64,000 nt of DNA from Nocardioides sp. YR527 (GTDB lineage: Bacteria > Actinomycetota > Actinomycetes > Propionibacteriales > Nocardioidaceae): the NCBI RefSeq assembly GCF_900101045.1, contig NZ_FNFN01000005.1, forward strand, positions 1 through 64,000, read 5' to 3'. A program made the position numbers and the translations under genes. The notes beneath the pieces are model-generated. The model was not told the origin of the DNA. It ran no database searches and saw only the letters and a list, made by a program, of their open reading frames with translations. The number at the start of each line of letters is the position of its first letter. The first letter of the stretch is position 1. Of the stretch, positions 7,756-16,957 are shown piece after piece.

Positions 7756-7985
7756 CGCCTGACCAGCCACAATGGGTCGTCATGGAGCCCGAGCTGAGCA
7801 AGAACGAGATCCGCAAGGATGTCGCCCAGAGCGCCGTCGAGGTCACCGCGACCACCGTCGGTCAGGTAGCGGTCATCATCACCGGCGCCGTACGTGACGT
7901 GGCCGGTGCCATCGGCGGCATGGCCACCGAGCTCTTCGAGCTCCGCGCCGCGGCGAAGCGAGCCGAGAAAGACCTCGGCGAGTAG
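7752..7985 (+). CDS. Small amphipathic protein coupled to the desaturase (unknown function)
   Basis: A 77-aa protein whose ATG overlaps the desaturase stop codon, so it belongs to the same operon and is probably made in proportion. It has a charged N-terminus, a glycine/alanine/valine-rich central stretch (VTATTVGQVAVIITGAVRDVAGAIGGMA) that could be one membrane-associated helix, and a basic/acidic helical tail ending RAEKDLGE. I do not recognise a family. By position it may be an accessory of the desaturase/reductase complex, but this is inference. A 72-bp palindrome follows 12 bases after the stop. Confidence 0.75.
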   Translation: MTPDQPQWVVMEPELSKNEIRKDVAQSAVEVTATTVGQVAVIITGAVRDVAGAIGGMATELFELRAAAKRAEKDLGE

Positions 7986-7997
7986 TCGCCCGCGTCG

Positions 7998-8069
7998 GCC
8001 GAGAAGTCACTGACGCCGGTCGAGTTGGCACGTACGTGCCAACTCGACCGGCGTCAGTGACTTCTCGGC
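7998..8069. terminator. Perfect 72-bp palindrome between convergent genes
   Basis: Two 36-base arms are exact reverse complements with no spacer; the centre is ACGTACGT. It starts 12 bases after the 77-aa gene and ends 3 bases before the stop of the convergent 58-aa gene, so it can end transcription from both sides. There is no U-tract. Its length and perfection are far beyond a normal terminator. Confidence 0.85.
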
Positions 8070-8072
8070 TTG

Positions 8073-8249
8073 TCAGTCCTCGGGGTCGTCGAGGCGGGCC
8101 AGCCAGGTGGCGAGGCGCTCGATCGCCGTCTCGTGCTCGGGGTGGACGTCGACGAAGGCCTGGAGCTGCTCGGCCAGCCAGGCGAGGGTGACCTCCTCGT
8201 CGCCCCGACGGGTGACGAGCTCCTCGATGCCGCGGTCGGTGAAGTACAT
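8073..8249 (-). CDS. DUF6104-type small conserved actinobacterial protein
   Basis: A 58-aa protein starting MYFTDRGIEELVTRRGDEEV and ending WLARLDDPED. I recognise it as the small acidic protein widespread in actinobacteria (DUF6104). It is predicted to be a compact helical protein with no cysteines, membrane segment or enzymatic motif. It lies 12 bases downstream of the second TetR gene on the same strand, so it may be co-transcribed with it. The perfect palindrome abuts its stop codon. Function is unknown. Confidence 0.85.
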   Translation of the reverse strand: MYFTDRGIEELVTRRGDEEVTLAWLAEQLQAFVDVHPEHETAIERLATWLARLDDPED

Positions 8250-8261
8250 GGCCTCAGTCTT

Positions 8262-8957
8262 TCATTCTGCGTTCAGTGGGGCGTCGGAGGCCGGGCCTCC
8301 GGAGAGGCCGCGGACGACCATGCCGAGGGTGACGTTGATGAGCCGGTCGCGCTCGGGCACAGGGACGTGGCGGTAGGGGCCGTCGACGAAGAGGACCGAC
8401 AGGCCGTGGACGGTGGACCAGGCGGCCGTCTCGGCATCGGGACGGAGCTCGGGCGCAAGCCAGCCGGCGTCGACCAGGTCGTCGAGAGCGGTCGTGAGGA
8501 AGGCGTACGGCGGGGCTTCCGCCAGGATCTGGGAGAGCTCCTCGGTCGGATGCCCGTCGTCCGTGGCGGGCCGGCAGAACGCGGTGCGGAACAGTCCGGG
8601 CTGGGCGAGGGCGAAGTGGACGTACCCCCGGCCGGCAGCCGCGAGACGCTGCACCGCGGCCTCGGCCGGGTGGGGTGCGGGGGTCTCGGCGGCCAGGAGC
8701 TCGAGGATCGTCGCGGTGAGACGGTCCATCGCCTCGTGCTTGGCGGCGTGGAGCAGGTCGGACTGGTTGGCGAAGTGGCGGTAGGTCGCGGTCGGGGTCA
8801 CGCCGACGGCGCGGGCCGTGGCTCGGATGGTCACCGCGTCCGGGCCGCCCTCCTCGGCAAGCGTCGCGGCCGCATCGACCAGCGCGTTCCGGAGGTCGCC
8901 GTGGTGGTAGGGCCGGGCGCCCTCGTCCGAGCTCTCAGAGGATTTCACGGAATTCAT
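8262..8957 (-). CDS. TetR-family regulator, probable repressor of the divergent MMPL gene
   Basis: A 231-aa TetR regulator with the HTH near residues 40-65 (VTIRATARAVGVTPTATYRHF) and a C-terminal ligand domain of the TetR_C_13/WHG type. The frame is open further upstream to 8999, but the ATG at 8957 fits the usual short lead-in before the HTH. It is divergent from an MMPL-family transporter gene, and the intergenic DNA holds three copies of GTTNACRCCTGC, probable operator half-sites. It likely represses the transporter and itself, with release by a lipid or drug ligand (inference). Confidence 0.87.
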   Translation of the reverse strand: MNSVKSSESSDEGARPYHHGDLRNALVDAAATLAEEGGPDAVTIRATARAVGVTPTATYRHFANQSDLLHAAKHEAMDRLTATILELLAAETPAPHPAEAAVQRLAAAGRGYVHFALAQPGLFRTAFCRPATDDGHPTEELSQILAEAPPYAFLTTALDDLVDAGWLAPELRPDAETAAWSTVHGLSVLFVDGPYRHVPVPERDRLINVTLGMVVRGLSGGPASDAPLNAE

Positions 8958-9012
8958 GTTGACACCTGCCCACATCAAAGGGAAAGTTAACACCTGCAAA
9001 GTTTACGCCTGC
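8958..9012. promoter_or_regulatory. Three direct repeats GTTNACRCCTGC between TetR and MMPL genes
   Basis: GTTGACACCTGC (8958-8969), GTTAACACCTGC (8986-8997) and GTTTACGCCTGC (9001-9012) share ten of twelve positions; copies 1 and 3 also share the following CCACAT. They fill the divergent promoter region, so they are candidate binding sites for the adjacent TetR protein. Confidence 0.6.
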
Positions 9013-9034
9013 CCACATTCATTCTGGAGGAATC

Positions 9035-11203
9035 GTGTTCCACCGACTCGGCACCCTCGTGGTGCGAAATCCGCGCCGGGTCCTGGTGATCGGCCTGGTC
9101 GCCCTCCTCGGCGCGATCTACCTGGCCACCTCGGCCTTCGGCAAGCTCGACGACGCCGGCTTCGACGACCCCGCCTCGGAGAGCAGCCGCGCGGCCACCG
9201 CGCTGGAGGAGGGCTTCGGCAACGGGGCCGGCTTCCTCCTGACCGTCAGTGCAGCGGACGGCGCGGTGACCGAAGGCACCGCTGCGAAAGACGCTCAGGT
9301 GCTCGTCGACCGCCTCCGAGCCGATGACGACCTGACCGACGTCGTCTCCTACCTCGATGCCCCCGGCCCCGGTATGACCTCGGAGGATGGCGCCCACGGA
9401 CTGATCTCCGTCGGCGCCAAGAACCCCGACACGGTCGACGCCGCCGCGGTGATCGACCGCTACACCGACGAGACCGCGAACGACGGGGCCACGGTCCACG
9501 TCGGCGGCCAGCTCGCGACCTTCGAGGAGGTCGGCAGCCAGATCGGCGCCGACCTCGCCCTCGCCGAGGCGATCGCGATCCCGCTGATGATCGCGCTGCT
9601 GGTCCTCGCCTTCGGCAACGTCGTCGCCGCCATCGTCACGATCGGCGTCGGCGGGTTCGCCATCGCCGGCACCTTCGCCGAGCTCTCGGTGCTCGGCAAC
9701 TTCACCGACGTCTCCATCTACGCCCTCAACCTGACGACCGGCCTCGGGCTCGGACTCGCGGTGGACTACGGCCTGCTGATGGTGGCGAGGGTCCGCGAGG
9801 AGCGAGCCGCCGGAGCGGAGCACGCCGACGCCGTCGTGCGCGCCGTGGAGACCGCCGGCCGCACGATCGTCTTCAGCGCCACCACGGTCGCCGTCTCGCT
9901 GGCCTCGCTGCTCGTCTTCCCGCTCTACTTCCTGCGTTCCTCGGCGTACGCCGGCATCGGGGTCATGGTGATCACGGCGGTGGTCGCGGTCGTGCTGCTC
10001 CCTGCCACGATCACCCTCCTGGGCGACCGGATCGATGCCCTCCGCGTCCCCGGCGTACGCGGTCTCCGTGGCGGCGCCGCCCCGTTCTGGACGCGGCTGG
10101 CCGGCTTCGTCACCAGACGGCCGTGGGTGGCGCTCCCGGTCGTGGCAGTCCTGCTCGCGATGGCCGCGCCGCTGGCCGCCATCGAGTTCGGCACCCCCGA
10201 CGATCGGGTCCTCCCGGCATCGGCGGGGAGCCGTCAGGCCGGCGATCTGCTTCGCGAGGAGTTCGACGGCGACGGCACCAGCCCCATCCGCGTCGTGACC
10301 ACCTCGAGCGTCGATGAGGAGAGCCTGGCGACGTACGCCGCCGATCTCTCCCGGGTCGACGACGTCGACCGTGTCGACACCCGCGTCGGGACGTACGTCG
10401 ACGGTGCCCTCGCCTCGACGACACCCGCTCTCCCGCCCGGCGACGGCGCCGACGAGCTCGCCGTCGTCAACCAGCTCGACCGCCAGTCCGAGGAGGCGCG
10501 TGACCTGGTCCGTGACGTACGCGCCGTCCCCACCCCGGCCGGGACCGAGGCGCTCGTCGGTGGCGGCGCCGCGGAGCTGCTGGACTCCCTCGACGCGATC
10601 GGCGCCAAGCTCCCGTACGCCGTCGGCGGGCTCGCGATCGCGATGGTGGTGATCCTGTTCCTGTTCACCGGCAGCCTGATCCAGTCGCTACGGGCGCTGG
10701 TGCTCAACCTCATCGGCCTCGGCGCGACGGTCGGGACGACCGTGCTGATCTTCCAGGAGGGATTCGGTGCCGATCTCCTCGGCTTCACCGCCATGCCGCT
10801 CAACGTCTCGATGGTCGTCCTGCTGCTGGTGATCGCGTTCGGGCTGTCGATGGACTACGAGGTCTTCGTGCTCGGCCGGATCACCGAGATGCGCCGCCGC
10901 GGCCTGAGCAACGTCGATGCGGTGGTGCAGGGCCTGGCCCACACCGGTCGGATCGTCACCACGGCCGCCGCCCTGATCGCGACCAGCTTCTTCGCGTTCA
11001 TGGTCAGCGACATCAGCTTCATGAAGTTCTTCGGCCTCGGGGTCGGGCTGGCGATCCTCATCGACGCGGTCCTGATCCGCGGCATCCTCCTCCCCGCAGC
11101 CATGCGGATGCTCGGGGAAGCTGCCTGGTGGGCGCCGCGCCCGTTGCGACGCCTGCACCGCAAGGTCGGGCTCAGCGAAGAGCCGGTCCCGGTCCCGGTC
11201 TGA
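9035..11203 (+). CDS. MMPL-family transporter (RND superfamily)
   Basis: A 722-aa RND-type membrane protein with a duplicated layout. Each half has an N-terminal TM (~residues 15-33 and ~360-380), an extracytoplasmic loop, then a five-helix bundle. The TM4-like segments carry GLGLGLAVDYGLLMVARVREE (near residue 238; middle residues the proton relay) and FGLSMDYEVFVLGRI (near residue 605). MMPL proteins export lipids, siderophores or drugs with the proton gradient. At 722 aa this is the short YdfJ/MmpL11-like class. The start is GTG 9035, with GGAGG well placed before it. Regulation by the divergent TetR is likely. Confidence 0.92.
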   Translation: MFHRLGTLVVRNPRRVLVIGLVALLGAIYLATSAFGKLDDAGFDDPASESSRAATALEEGFGNGAGFLLTVSAADGAVTEGTAAKDAQVLVDRLRADDDLTDVVSYLDAPGPGMTSEDGAHGLISVGAKNPDTVDAAAVIDRYTDETANDGATVHVGGQLATFEEVGSQIGADLALAEAIAIPLMIALLVLAFGNVVAAIVTIGVGGFAIAGTFAELSVLGNFTDVSIYALNLTTGLGLGLAVDYGLLMVARVREERAAGAEHADAVVRAVETAGRTIVFSATTVAVSLASLLVFPLYFLRSSAYAGIGVMVITAVVAVVLLPATITLLGDRIDALRVPGVRGLRGGAAPFWTRLAGFVTRRPWVALPVVAVLLAMAAPLAAIEFGTPDDRVLPASAGSRQAGDLLREEFDGDGTSPIRVVTTSSVDEESLATYAADLSRVDDVDRVDTRVGTYVDGALASTTPALPPGDGADELAVVNQLDRQSEEARDLVRDVRAVPTPAGTEALVGGGAAELLDSLDAIGAKLPYAVGGLAIAMVVILFLFTGSLIQSLRALVLNLIGLGATVGTTVLIFQEGFGADLLGFTAMPLNVSMVVLLLVIAFGLSMDYEVFVLGRITEMRRRGLSNVDAVVQGLAHTGRIVTTAAALIATSFFAFMVSDISFMKFFGLGVGLAILIDAVLIRGILLPAAMRMLGEAAWWAPRPLRRLHRKVGLSEEPVPVPV

Positions 11204-11214
11204 GCCAGGACGTA

Positions 11215-11250
11215 CGAAGCCCCCTCGGCCTTGTGGCCAAGGGGGCTTCG
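11215..11250. terminator. Bidirectional hairpin between MMPL gene and kgd
   Basis: CGAAGCCCCCTCGGCC and GGCCAAGGGGGCTTCG form a 16-bp stem with one mismatch and a TTGT loop, 11 bases after the MMPL stop. The two flanking genes converge. Confidence 0.8.
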
Positions 11251-11266
11251 CGTGTGCTGATGTGTG

Positions 11267-11319
11267 GGTTTCGACTCGCGGTCACGGCCTCGCAAGCTCG
11301 GCCGTGCGCTCGCTCAACC
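11267..11319. repeat. GGTYTCGAC...CTCG-type intergenic repeat, divergent copy
   Basis: Begins GGTTTCGACTCGCGG and ends CGCTCGCTCAACC, enclosing the hairpin CACGGCC/GGCCGTG. It resembles the sequences at 19010-19037 and 62413-62452. The similarity is partial, so membership is tentative. Confidence 0.4.
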
Positions 11320-11369
11320 CGCCATGCCGACGCGCAGCGCTCCTGCGTCGCGCTCCGCTGGCCAGGCGA

Positions 11370-14300
11370 TCAGGCGAACGCGCGGTCGATGAGCTCCTTC
11401 TGCTCGACCGTGTGCCGCTTGATGGTGCCGACGGCAGTGGTGGAGGAAGCCGGGCGGGTGATCGGCTCGACCTCGCGGCCCAGCTCGGGAACCACGTTGA
11501 GGTAGTAGCTCGGCCATGGGCCCTGGTTGAAGGGCTCGTCCTGGACCCACTTGACCTGCGCGTTGGGGTACTTCGCGAGCTCGGTGGCCAGCTCCTCGGT
11601 CGGCCACGGGTAGAGCTGCTCGACGCGGACGATCGCGACGTCGTCGCGGTCCCGCTTCTTACGCTCGACCGTGAGGTCCCAGGTGAGGCGGCCGGAGACC
11701 AGCAGGACGGTGCTGACCTTCGAGGCGTCCGCCTCGGTGTCGGCGATGACCGGCTGGAACGAGCCCGAGGTGAAATCGGCCGGCTGGGAGGCGGCCTCCT
11801 TGCGGCGCAGCATCGACTTCGGGGTGAACACGATCAGCGGCCGGTGCTCGGCGCCGAGGGTGTGGGTACGAAGCAGGTGGAAGTAGGAGGCCGGCGAGGA
11901 CGGCTGAGCCACGACCATGGCCTCGTCGGCACACAGCGTGAGGAACCGCTCGATGCGTGCCGAGGAGTGGTCGGCACCCTGGCCCTCGTAGCCGTGCGGC
12001 AGCAGCAGCACGACACCGGAGTCCTGGCCCCACTTGGTCTTGCCCGCGGAGATGTACTCGTCGATCACCGACTGGGCGCCGTTGACGAAGTCACCGAACT
12101 GCGCCTCCCACAGGACCAGCGAGTCCGGCCGGGCGACCGAGTAGCCGTACTCGAAGCCGAGAGCGGCGTACTCGGAGAGCAGCGAGTCGTAGACGTAGAA
12201 CTTCGCCTGGTCCTCGGTGAGGTTGTTCAGCGGCGTCCACTCGTCGGCGTTCTTGCGGTCGATCATGGTCGCGAAGCGCTGCACGAAGGTGCCGCGACGC
12301 GAGTCCTGACCAGCCAGACGAACCGGGCGCCCGTCCATCAGGAGCGACCCGAACGCGAGCGTCTCGCCCGTGCCCCAGTCGATGCCGCCGTCGGTGATCT
12401 GGGTCGCGCGGCGCTGCAGCTGCGGCATCACCTTCGGGTGGACCGTGAAGCCCTCCGGCGGGGTGACGTACGAGTCCGCGATCCGCTTCAGCACGTCGTT
12501 GGTGATCGCGGTGACGGTCTCGCCGGCAGGCTTCTCGGGGTAGTCCGGGACGGTCTCCCAGGCCTGCGGCATCTTGTCGGCCTCGCGTACCTCGGTGAAG
12601 ACCTGCTCCAGGCGCGCCTGGTAGGCGGCCAGCACCTGCTCAGCCTCGTCGATCGTGATGTCACCACGACCGATCAGCGACTCGGTGTAGAGCTTGCGGA
12701 CCGAGCGCTTCTGCTCGATCAGGTCGTACATCATCGGCTGGGTGAACGACGGGTCGTCGCCCTCGTTGTGACCGCGGCGGCGGTAGCAGATGAGGTCGAT
12801 GACGACGTCCTTGTTGAACGCCTGGCGGTATTCGAAGGCGAGCCGCGCGACGCGTACGCAGGCCTCCGGGTCGTCGCCGTTCACGTGGAAGATCGGCGCC
12901 TGGACCATCCGTGCGACGTCGGTGGCGTAGAGCGAGGAGCGCGAGGAGCCCGGCGAGGTGGTGAAGCCGACCTGGTTGTTGATGACCAGGTGGACGGTGC
13001 CACCGGTGCGGTAGCCACGCAGCTGGGACAGGTTGAGCGTCTCCGCGACCACACCCTGGCCGGCGAAGGCGGCGTCACCGTGGACCAGCAGCGGCAGGAC
13101 CGGGAAGACCGCGCCCTGGTCGAGCACGTCCTGCTTGGCGCGGGCGATGCCCTCCAGGACCGGGTCGACGGTCTCGAGGTGGGACGGGTTCGCGGCGACG
13201 GAGACCTTGATCGTGTCGCCCAGGTCGGAGAGGAACTCGCCCTCGGCACCGAGGTGGTACTTCACGTCGCCGGAGCCCTGGACCGTGCGCGGGTCGATGT
13301 TGCCCTCGAACTCGCGGAAGATCTGGTTGTAGGACTTGCCGACGATGTTGGCGAGCACGTTGAGGCGGCCGCGGTGGGCCATGCCGATGGTGACCTCGTC
13401 CAGACCGGCCTCGGCGGCGGCCTCGCAGACCTCGTCGATGACCGGGATCGCGGTCTCGCCGCCCTCGAGGGAGAACCGCTTCTGGCCGACGAACTTGGTC
13501 TGCAGGAAGGTCTCGAAGGCCTCGGCCTCGTTGAGCTTCGACAGGATCCTGAGCTGCTCCTGGCGCGGGGTCTTGTCGTAGGGCCGCTCGACACGGTCCT
13601 GGATCCACTGGCGCTGCTCGGGGTCCTGGATGTGCATGTACTCGATGCCGGTGGTGCGGACGTAGGAGTCACGCAGGACACCGAGGATCTCGCGCAGCTT
13701 CATGAACGGCTTGCGGCCGCCGGCGAAGGAGCCGACCGGGAACTCGCGGTCGAGGTCCCACAGGGTCAGCCCGTGCGACTCGATCTGCAGGTCGGGGTGC
13801 GAACGCTGCTTGTACTCCAGCGGGTCGGTGTCGGCCATCATGTGACCACGCACGCGGTGGGCGTGGATGATCTCGCCGACCTTGACCTGCTTGGAGATCT
13901 GGTCGTCGTGGGTGGTGTCGATGTCCTGGTTCCAGCGGATCGGCTCGTAGGGGATCCGCAGCGACGCGAAGATCTCGTCGTAGAAGTCGTTCTCACCGAG
14001 CAGGAGCCGGTGGACCGTGGCCAGGAACTCGCCCGACTGCGCGCCCTGGATGACCCGGTGGTCGTACGTCGAGGTCATCGTCATGATCCGCGAGACCGCG
14101 CTCTTGGCCAGGGTGGCGTTGGAGGCGCCCTGGAACTCGGGCGGGTAGTCCATCGAGCCGACGCCGATGATCGCGGCCTGGCCCTGCATCAGCCGCGGCA
14201 CCGAGTTGTTGGTGCCGATGCCGCCGACGTTGGTCAGGCTGACCGTGGTGCCGGAGTAGTCGGCCATGGACAGCTTGTTGTCCTTGGCCTTGCGGACGAT

Positions 14301-15113
14301 GTCCTCGTACGCCGTCCAGAAGCCGGCGAAGTCCATCAGCTCGCAGCCCTTGATGGACGGCGCGACGAGCTGGCGGGTGCCGTCCTTCTTCTGCTGGTCG
14401 ATGGCCAGACCGAGGTTGATGTGCGGCGGAGTCACCTGGGTCGGCTTGCCGTCGACCTCGGCGTAGGTGTTGTTCATCGCCGGCATCGCCTTGATCGCCT
14501 TGATGATGGCGTAGCCGATGAGGTGGGTGAAGGAGACCTTGCCACCGCGAGCGCGCTTGAGGTGATTGTTGATGACCGTGCGGTTGTCCCACAGCAGCTT
14601 GACCGGCATGTTGCGCACGGAGGTCGCGGTCGGCACCGAGAGCGACACGTCCATGTTCTTGGCCGTGGCGGCGGGGATGCCGCGCAGCGTGGTGTAGGTC
14701 GGCTCGTCGGTGACGGCGACGGCGGTCGGCTTCGGGGCGTCCTTGGGGGTGGGCGTCGCGGTGCCCTTGGCCGGCTCGGCGGCCTGCGCGGCCGGGCGCG
14801 GCTTCGCCTTGGGGGCCGGAGCTGCCTTGGCGGCCGGCGCCTCGGCGGAGGCGGGGGTGGTCGGCGCGGGCGCGGTGGCCGGCGCGGGGGAGACCGGAGC
14901 CTTGGCTGCAGGGGCGGCGGCCGCCGCCGGTGCCGCCGCGCCGTTCGGCGACGCGCCAGGCTGTCCGTTGGTCTCGAAGAACTTCACCCACACGGGGTCA
15001 ACACTGCTGGGATCCTTCGTGTACTGGTCGTACATCTCCTCGACCAGCCACTCGTTGGCGCCGAATTCCGCTGGGATGTCGGCAGTGTTGGGGGACGGGG
15101 TGCCTGAGGACAC
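11370..15113 (-). CDS. kgd: Multifunctional 2-oxoglutarate metabolism enzyme (E1/E2 fusion, Kgd)
   Basis: A 1247-aa fusion typical of actinobacteria. Order: a short N-terminal helix ([17 protein letters not shown], residues ~18-35), a long Ala/Pro linker (~45-125), an E2 succinyltransferase domain ending in [16 protein letters not shown] (~residue 352, catalytic His), then the thiamine-diphosphate E1 part with [13 protein letters not shown] (~580), [11 protein letters not shown] (~680) and NNQVGFTT. It decarboxylates 2-oxoglutarate and, with E3 and lipoylated E2, makes succinyl-CoA in the TCA cycle. The FHA protein GarA is the known inhibitor in relatives but is not in this window. Start GTG 15113, with GGAAGAGG 10 bases before it. 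Full length. Confidence 0.96.
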   Translation of the reverse strand: MSSGTPSPNTADIPAEFGANEWLVEEMYDQYTKDPSSVDPVWVKFFETNGQPGASPNGAAAPAAAAAPAAKAPVSPAPATAPAPTTPASAEAPAAKAAPAPKAKPRPAAQAAEPAKGTATPTPKDAPKPTAVAVTDEPTYTTLRGIPAATAKNMDVSLSVPTATSVRNMPVKLLWDNRTVINNHLKRARGGKVSFTHLIGYAIIKAIKAMPAMNNTYAEVDGKPTQVTPPHINLGLAIDQQKKDGTRQLVAPSIKGCELMDFAGFWTAYEDIVRKAKDNKLSMADYSGTTVSLTNVGGIGTNNSVPRLMQGQAAIIGVGSMDYPPEFQGASNATLAKSAVSRIMTMTSTYDHRVIQGAQSGEFLATVHRLLLGENDFYDEIFASLRIPYEPIRWNQDIDTTHDDQISKQVKVGEIIHAHRVRGHMMADTDPLEYKQRSHPDLQIESHGLTLWDLDREFPVGSFAGGRKPFMKLREILGVLRDSYVRTTGIEYMHIQDPEQRQWIQDRVERPYDKTPRQEQLRILSKLNEAEAFETFLQTKFVGQKRFSLEGGETAIPVIDEVCEAAAEAGLDEVTIGMAHRGRLNVLANIVGKSYNQIFREFEGNIDPRTVQGSGDVKYHLGAEGEFLSDLGDTIKVSVAANPSHLETVDPVLEGIARAKQDVLDQGAVFPVLPLLVHGDAAFAGQGVVAETLNLSQLRGYRTGGTVHLVINNQVGFTTSPGSSRSSLYATDVARMVQAPIFHVNGDDPEACVRVARLAFEYRQAFNKDVVIDLICYRRRGHNEGDDPSFTQPMMYDLIEQKRSVRKLYTESLIGRGDITIDEAEQVLAAYQARLEQVFTEVREADKMPQAWETVPDYPEKPAGETVTAITNDVLKRIADSYVTPPEGFTVHPKVMPQLQRRATQITDGGIDWGTGETLAFGSLLMDGRPVRLAGQDSRRGTFVQRFATMIDRKNADEWTPLNNLTEDQAKFYVYDSLLSEYAALGFEYGYSVARPDSLVLWEAQFGDFVNGAQSVIDEYISAGKTKWGQDSGVVLLLPHGYEGQGADHSSARIERFLTLCADEAMVVAQPSSPASYFHLLRTHTLGAEHRPLIVFTPKSMLRRKEAASQPADFTSGSFQPVIADTEADASKVSTVLLVSGRLTWDLTVERKKRDRDDVAIVRVEQLYPWPTEELATELAKYPNAQVKWVQDEPFNQGPWPSYYLNVVPELGREVEPITRPASSTTAVGTIKRHTVEQKELIDRAFA

Positions 15114-15249
15114 GGCTTGATTCGCCTCTTCCGAATTTTCGCACTGTAAGAAATGGGTTGCCCACGGGCAAGGCTATCCCCACGAACACGCAAATGCCCG
15201 ATGCAGGTTCTCCCTGTGGACAGGATGTAATCCGTCCCACATCTTGCGT

Positions 15250-15293
15250 TACCGACCGGGTGTACACGCAACCCGGGTCGGTATGCGTACAGT
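15250..15293 (+). promoter_or_regulatory. Dyad and -10 box before the secreted protein/LCP operon
   Basis: TACCGACCGGG (15250-15260) and CCCGGGTCGGTA (15272-15283) are inverted arms with one bulge. TACAGT (15288-15293) directly follows and fits TANNNT. The dyad would cover the -35 to -10 space, consistent with an operator. No regulator is known. Confidence 0.4.
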
Positions 15294-15315
15294 GGCCCGG
15301 TCCCGGAGCAGGTCT

Positions 15316-16011
15316 ATGAGGCGGATTCCCCACATGACGAGCAGCAGTACGAGGCACCGCTGGCCAACCAGCCTGCGGGTCGCAACGGCACTCACGGCGG
15401 CGGCCCTGAGCAGCACCTTGGCGCTCACCGGATGCGGCGGCGAGCCCGACAAGCCGGCCGCCTCGCCGTCCCCGTCACCGACCCCCGCAGCCACGGTGAA
15501 GTCGGCCACGAAGCTCGTCCACGTGCAGGGCAGGTTCCCCAAGAGCCGGCACCAGGCGGTCGCCACCAATGTGGCCAAGGTCATCGACCGGTGGCTGCAG
15601 GCTGCGTACGTCGGGGGCGACTACCCGCGCGAGACCTCGACCTTCACCGCGAAGTCCTTCCCCGGTTTCTCGAAGGGCACGATCGCCCGGGCCGGCAAGC
15701 AGATGACCCTGATGAGCAACGCCACCATCGCTCCTCACATCGACGGGGTCGAGGTGGTCGCCAGCGACGTCCACGTCGATCTGCTGGCCAACAACAACTA
15801 CCCGGTCGGCGCGGTCGCGCGGGTGCGGCTGGTCTACGACACCACAGGTGAACGTGAGTCGCGCCAGACCGTCCGCGGCACCCTCGACATGGTGCCGACC
15901 AAGACCTCCTGGGCCGTCTTCGGCTTCAACATCACCCGCGAGGAGAAGCTGGCACCGGACCCGTCTTCGGCGCCGTCCGCCTCGCCGAGCCCTTCGGGAG
16001 CGAAGTCATGA
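15316..16011 (+). CDS. Predicted lipoprotein of unknown function
   Basis: A protein of about 231 aa (start ATG 15316 by its GGAG site; ATG 15334 is an alternative). A basic N-terminus, a hydrophobic stretch and the lipobox LALTGC near residue 43 predict lipidation and anchoring outside the membrane. A Pro/Ser/Ala linker follows, then a folded domain (~residues 65-205) with no motif I recognise, and a second Ser/Pro-rich tail. Its last codons overlap the start of the LCP gene (ATGA), so the two are translated together and probably work together at the cell wall. The function is unknown. Confidence 0.8.
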   Translation: MRRIPHMTSSSTRHRWPTSLRVATALTAAALSSTLALTGCGGEPDKPAASPSPSPTPAATVKSATKLVHVQGRFPKSRHQAVATNVAKVIDRWLQAAYVGGDYPRETSTFTAKSFPGFSKGTIARAGKQMTLMSNATIAPHIDGVEVVASDVHVDLLANNNYPVGAVARVRLVYDTTGERESRQTVRGTLDMVPTKTSWAVFGFNITREEKLAPDPSSAPSASPSPSGAKS

Positions 16012-16955
16012 GCCGGATGACGACGTTCGTACGCCGCCGCCTGCTGACCACGCTGGCGCTGGGCGTGGTGCTCGCGCTGACCGCGGTCCTCGTGCCCGAC
16101 GCCGAGGTCGCCGAGCCGCGCGCGGAGCTGATCGCGACCAAGTGGGCCAAGGGTCTCGACGTCGCCAAGTTCACCCGCAAGGGCGGCACGATCTGGGTCC
16201 TCGCCGTCGGCTCGGACGCCCGTCCCGGCCAGAAGGTCACCCGCACCCGTGGCGACGCGCTGCACCTGATCGGCTTCAACCCGTCCTCCGGCTACGCGAC
16301 CGACATCAGCATCCCGCGCGACTCCTACGTCAACATTCCCGGCCACGGGCGCGACAAGATCAACTCGGCGCTGCTCTACGGGGGCCCGAAGCTGATGGGC
16401 CGCGCCGTCGGCGACCTCGTCGGCGTGCAGCCGCAGTACGTCTTCGTCACCTCCTTCTCCGGCATGAGCGACATGGTGATCGGGATCGGCGGCGTCGACG
16501 TCGACAACCCGCGTGCCTTCAGCGATCCGTACGTCGCCCGCTACGGCTTCAAGAAGGGCCGGATCCACATCAGCGGCCCGCACTCGGTCGACTTCGCGCG
16601 AGCCCGCAAGACGCTGCCCGGCGGTGACTTCGACCGCTCGGCCAACCAGTCCCGGGTGATCCGCGGCATCCACCGCAAGATCGTCGCCCGGCAGTACGAC
16701 ATCGGCTTCAAGGCCAAGGGCGTCTCGCTGGTGATGAAGAAGATGCACACCACCGGCCTCTCCGGCCGCGACCTCTACCAGCTCGCCAACGCGGTCGCCG
16801 CGATCAACCCGGGCAAGGTCCGCACCTGCGTCGTTCCCGGTGGGATCGGCAACGCCGGCGCCGCCAGCGTCGTCTTCCCCAACGTCGGGGCGGCCCGAGC
16901 GATGGGCAAGGACGCACGCAACGACGGCCGTCTCAACCGCGGCTGCCGGGGCTGA
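16008..16955 (+). CDS. LytR-CpsA-Psr (LCP) family cell-wall protein
   Basis: A 315-aa membrane-anchored LCP protein. One N-terminal TM (residues ~10-28) is followed by the extracellular LCP domain with WVLAVGSDARPGQ (~residue 64), RGDALHLIGF, TDISIPRDSYV and GRDKINSALLYGG (~residues 115-130), the Arg and Asp residues that hold the polyprenyl pyrophosphate. LCP enzymes attach teichoic acid, arabinogalactan or capsule polymers to peptidoglycan. It lacks the C-terminal LytR_C domain of longer relatives. It is coupled to the upstream lipoprotein gene and ends 2 bases from the convergent hydrolase gene. Confidence 0.93.
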   Translation: MSRMTTFVRRRLLTTLALGVVLALTAVLVPDAEVAEPRAELIATKWAKGLDVAKFTRKGGTIWVLAVGSDARPGQKVTRTRGDALHLIGFNPSSGYATDISIPRDSYVNIPGHGRDKINSALLYGGPKLMGRAVGDLVGVQPQYVFVTSFSGMSDMVIGIGGVDVDNPRAFSDPYVARYGFKKGRIHISGPHSVDFARARKTLPGGDFDRSANQSRVIRGIHRKIVARQYDIGFKAKGVSLVMKKMHTTGLSGRDLYQLANAVAAINPGKVRTCVVPGGIGNAGAASVVFPNVGAARAMGKDARNDGRLNRGCRG

Positions 16956-16957
16956 GG

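Noticed and set aside
11262..15107. 1281-codon open frame on the plus strand
   Set aside because: It is exactly antisense to kgd, and its Arg/Asp/Gly/Val/Leu-rich product has no fold-like features. Long antisense frames are common in high-GC genes.
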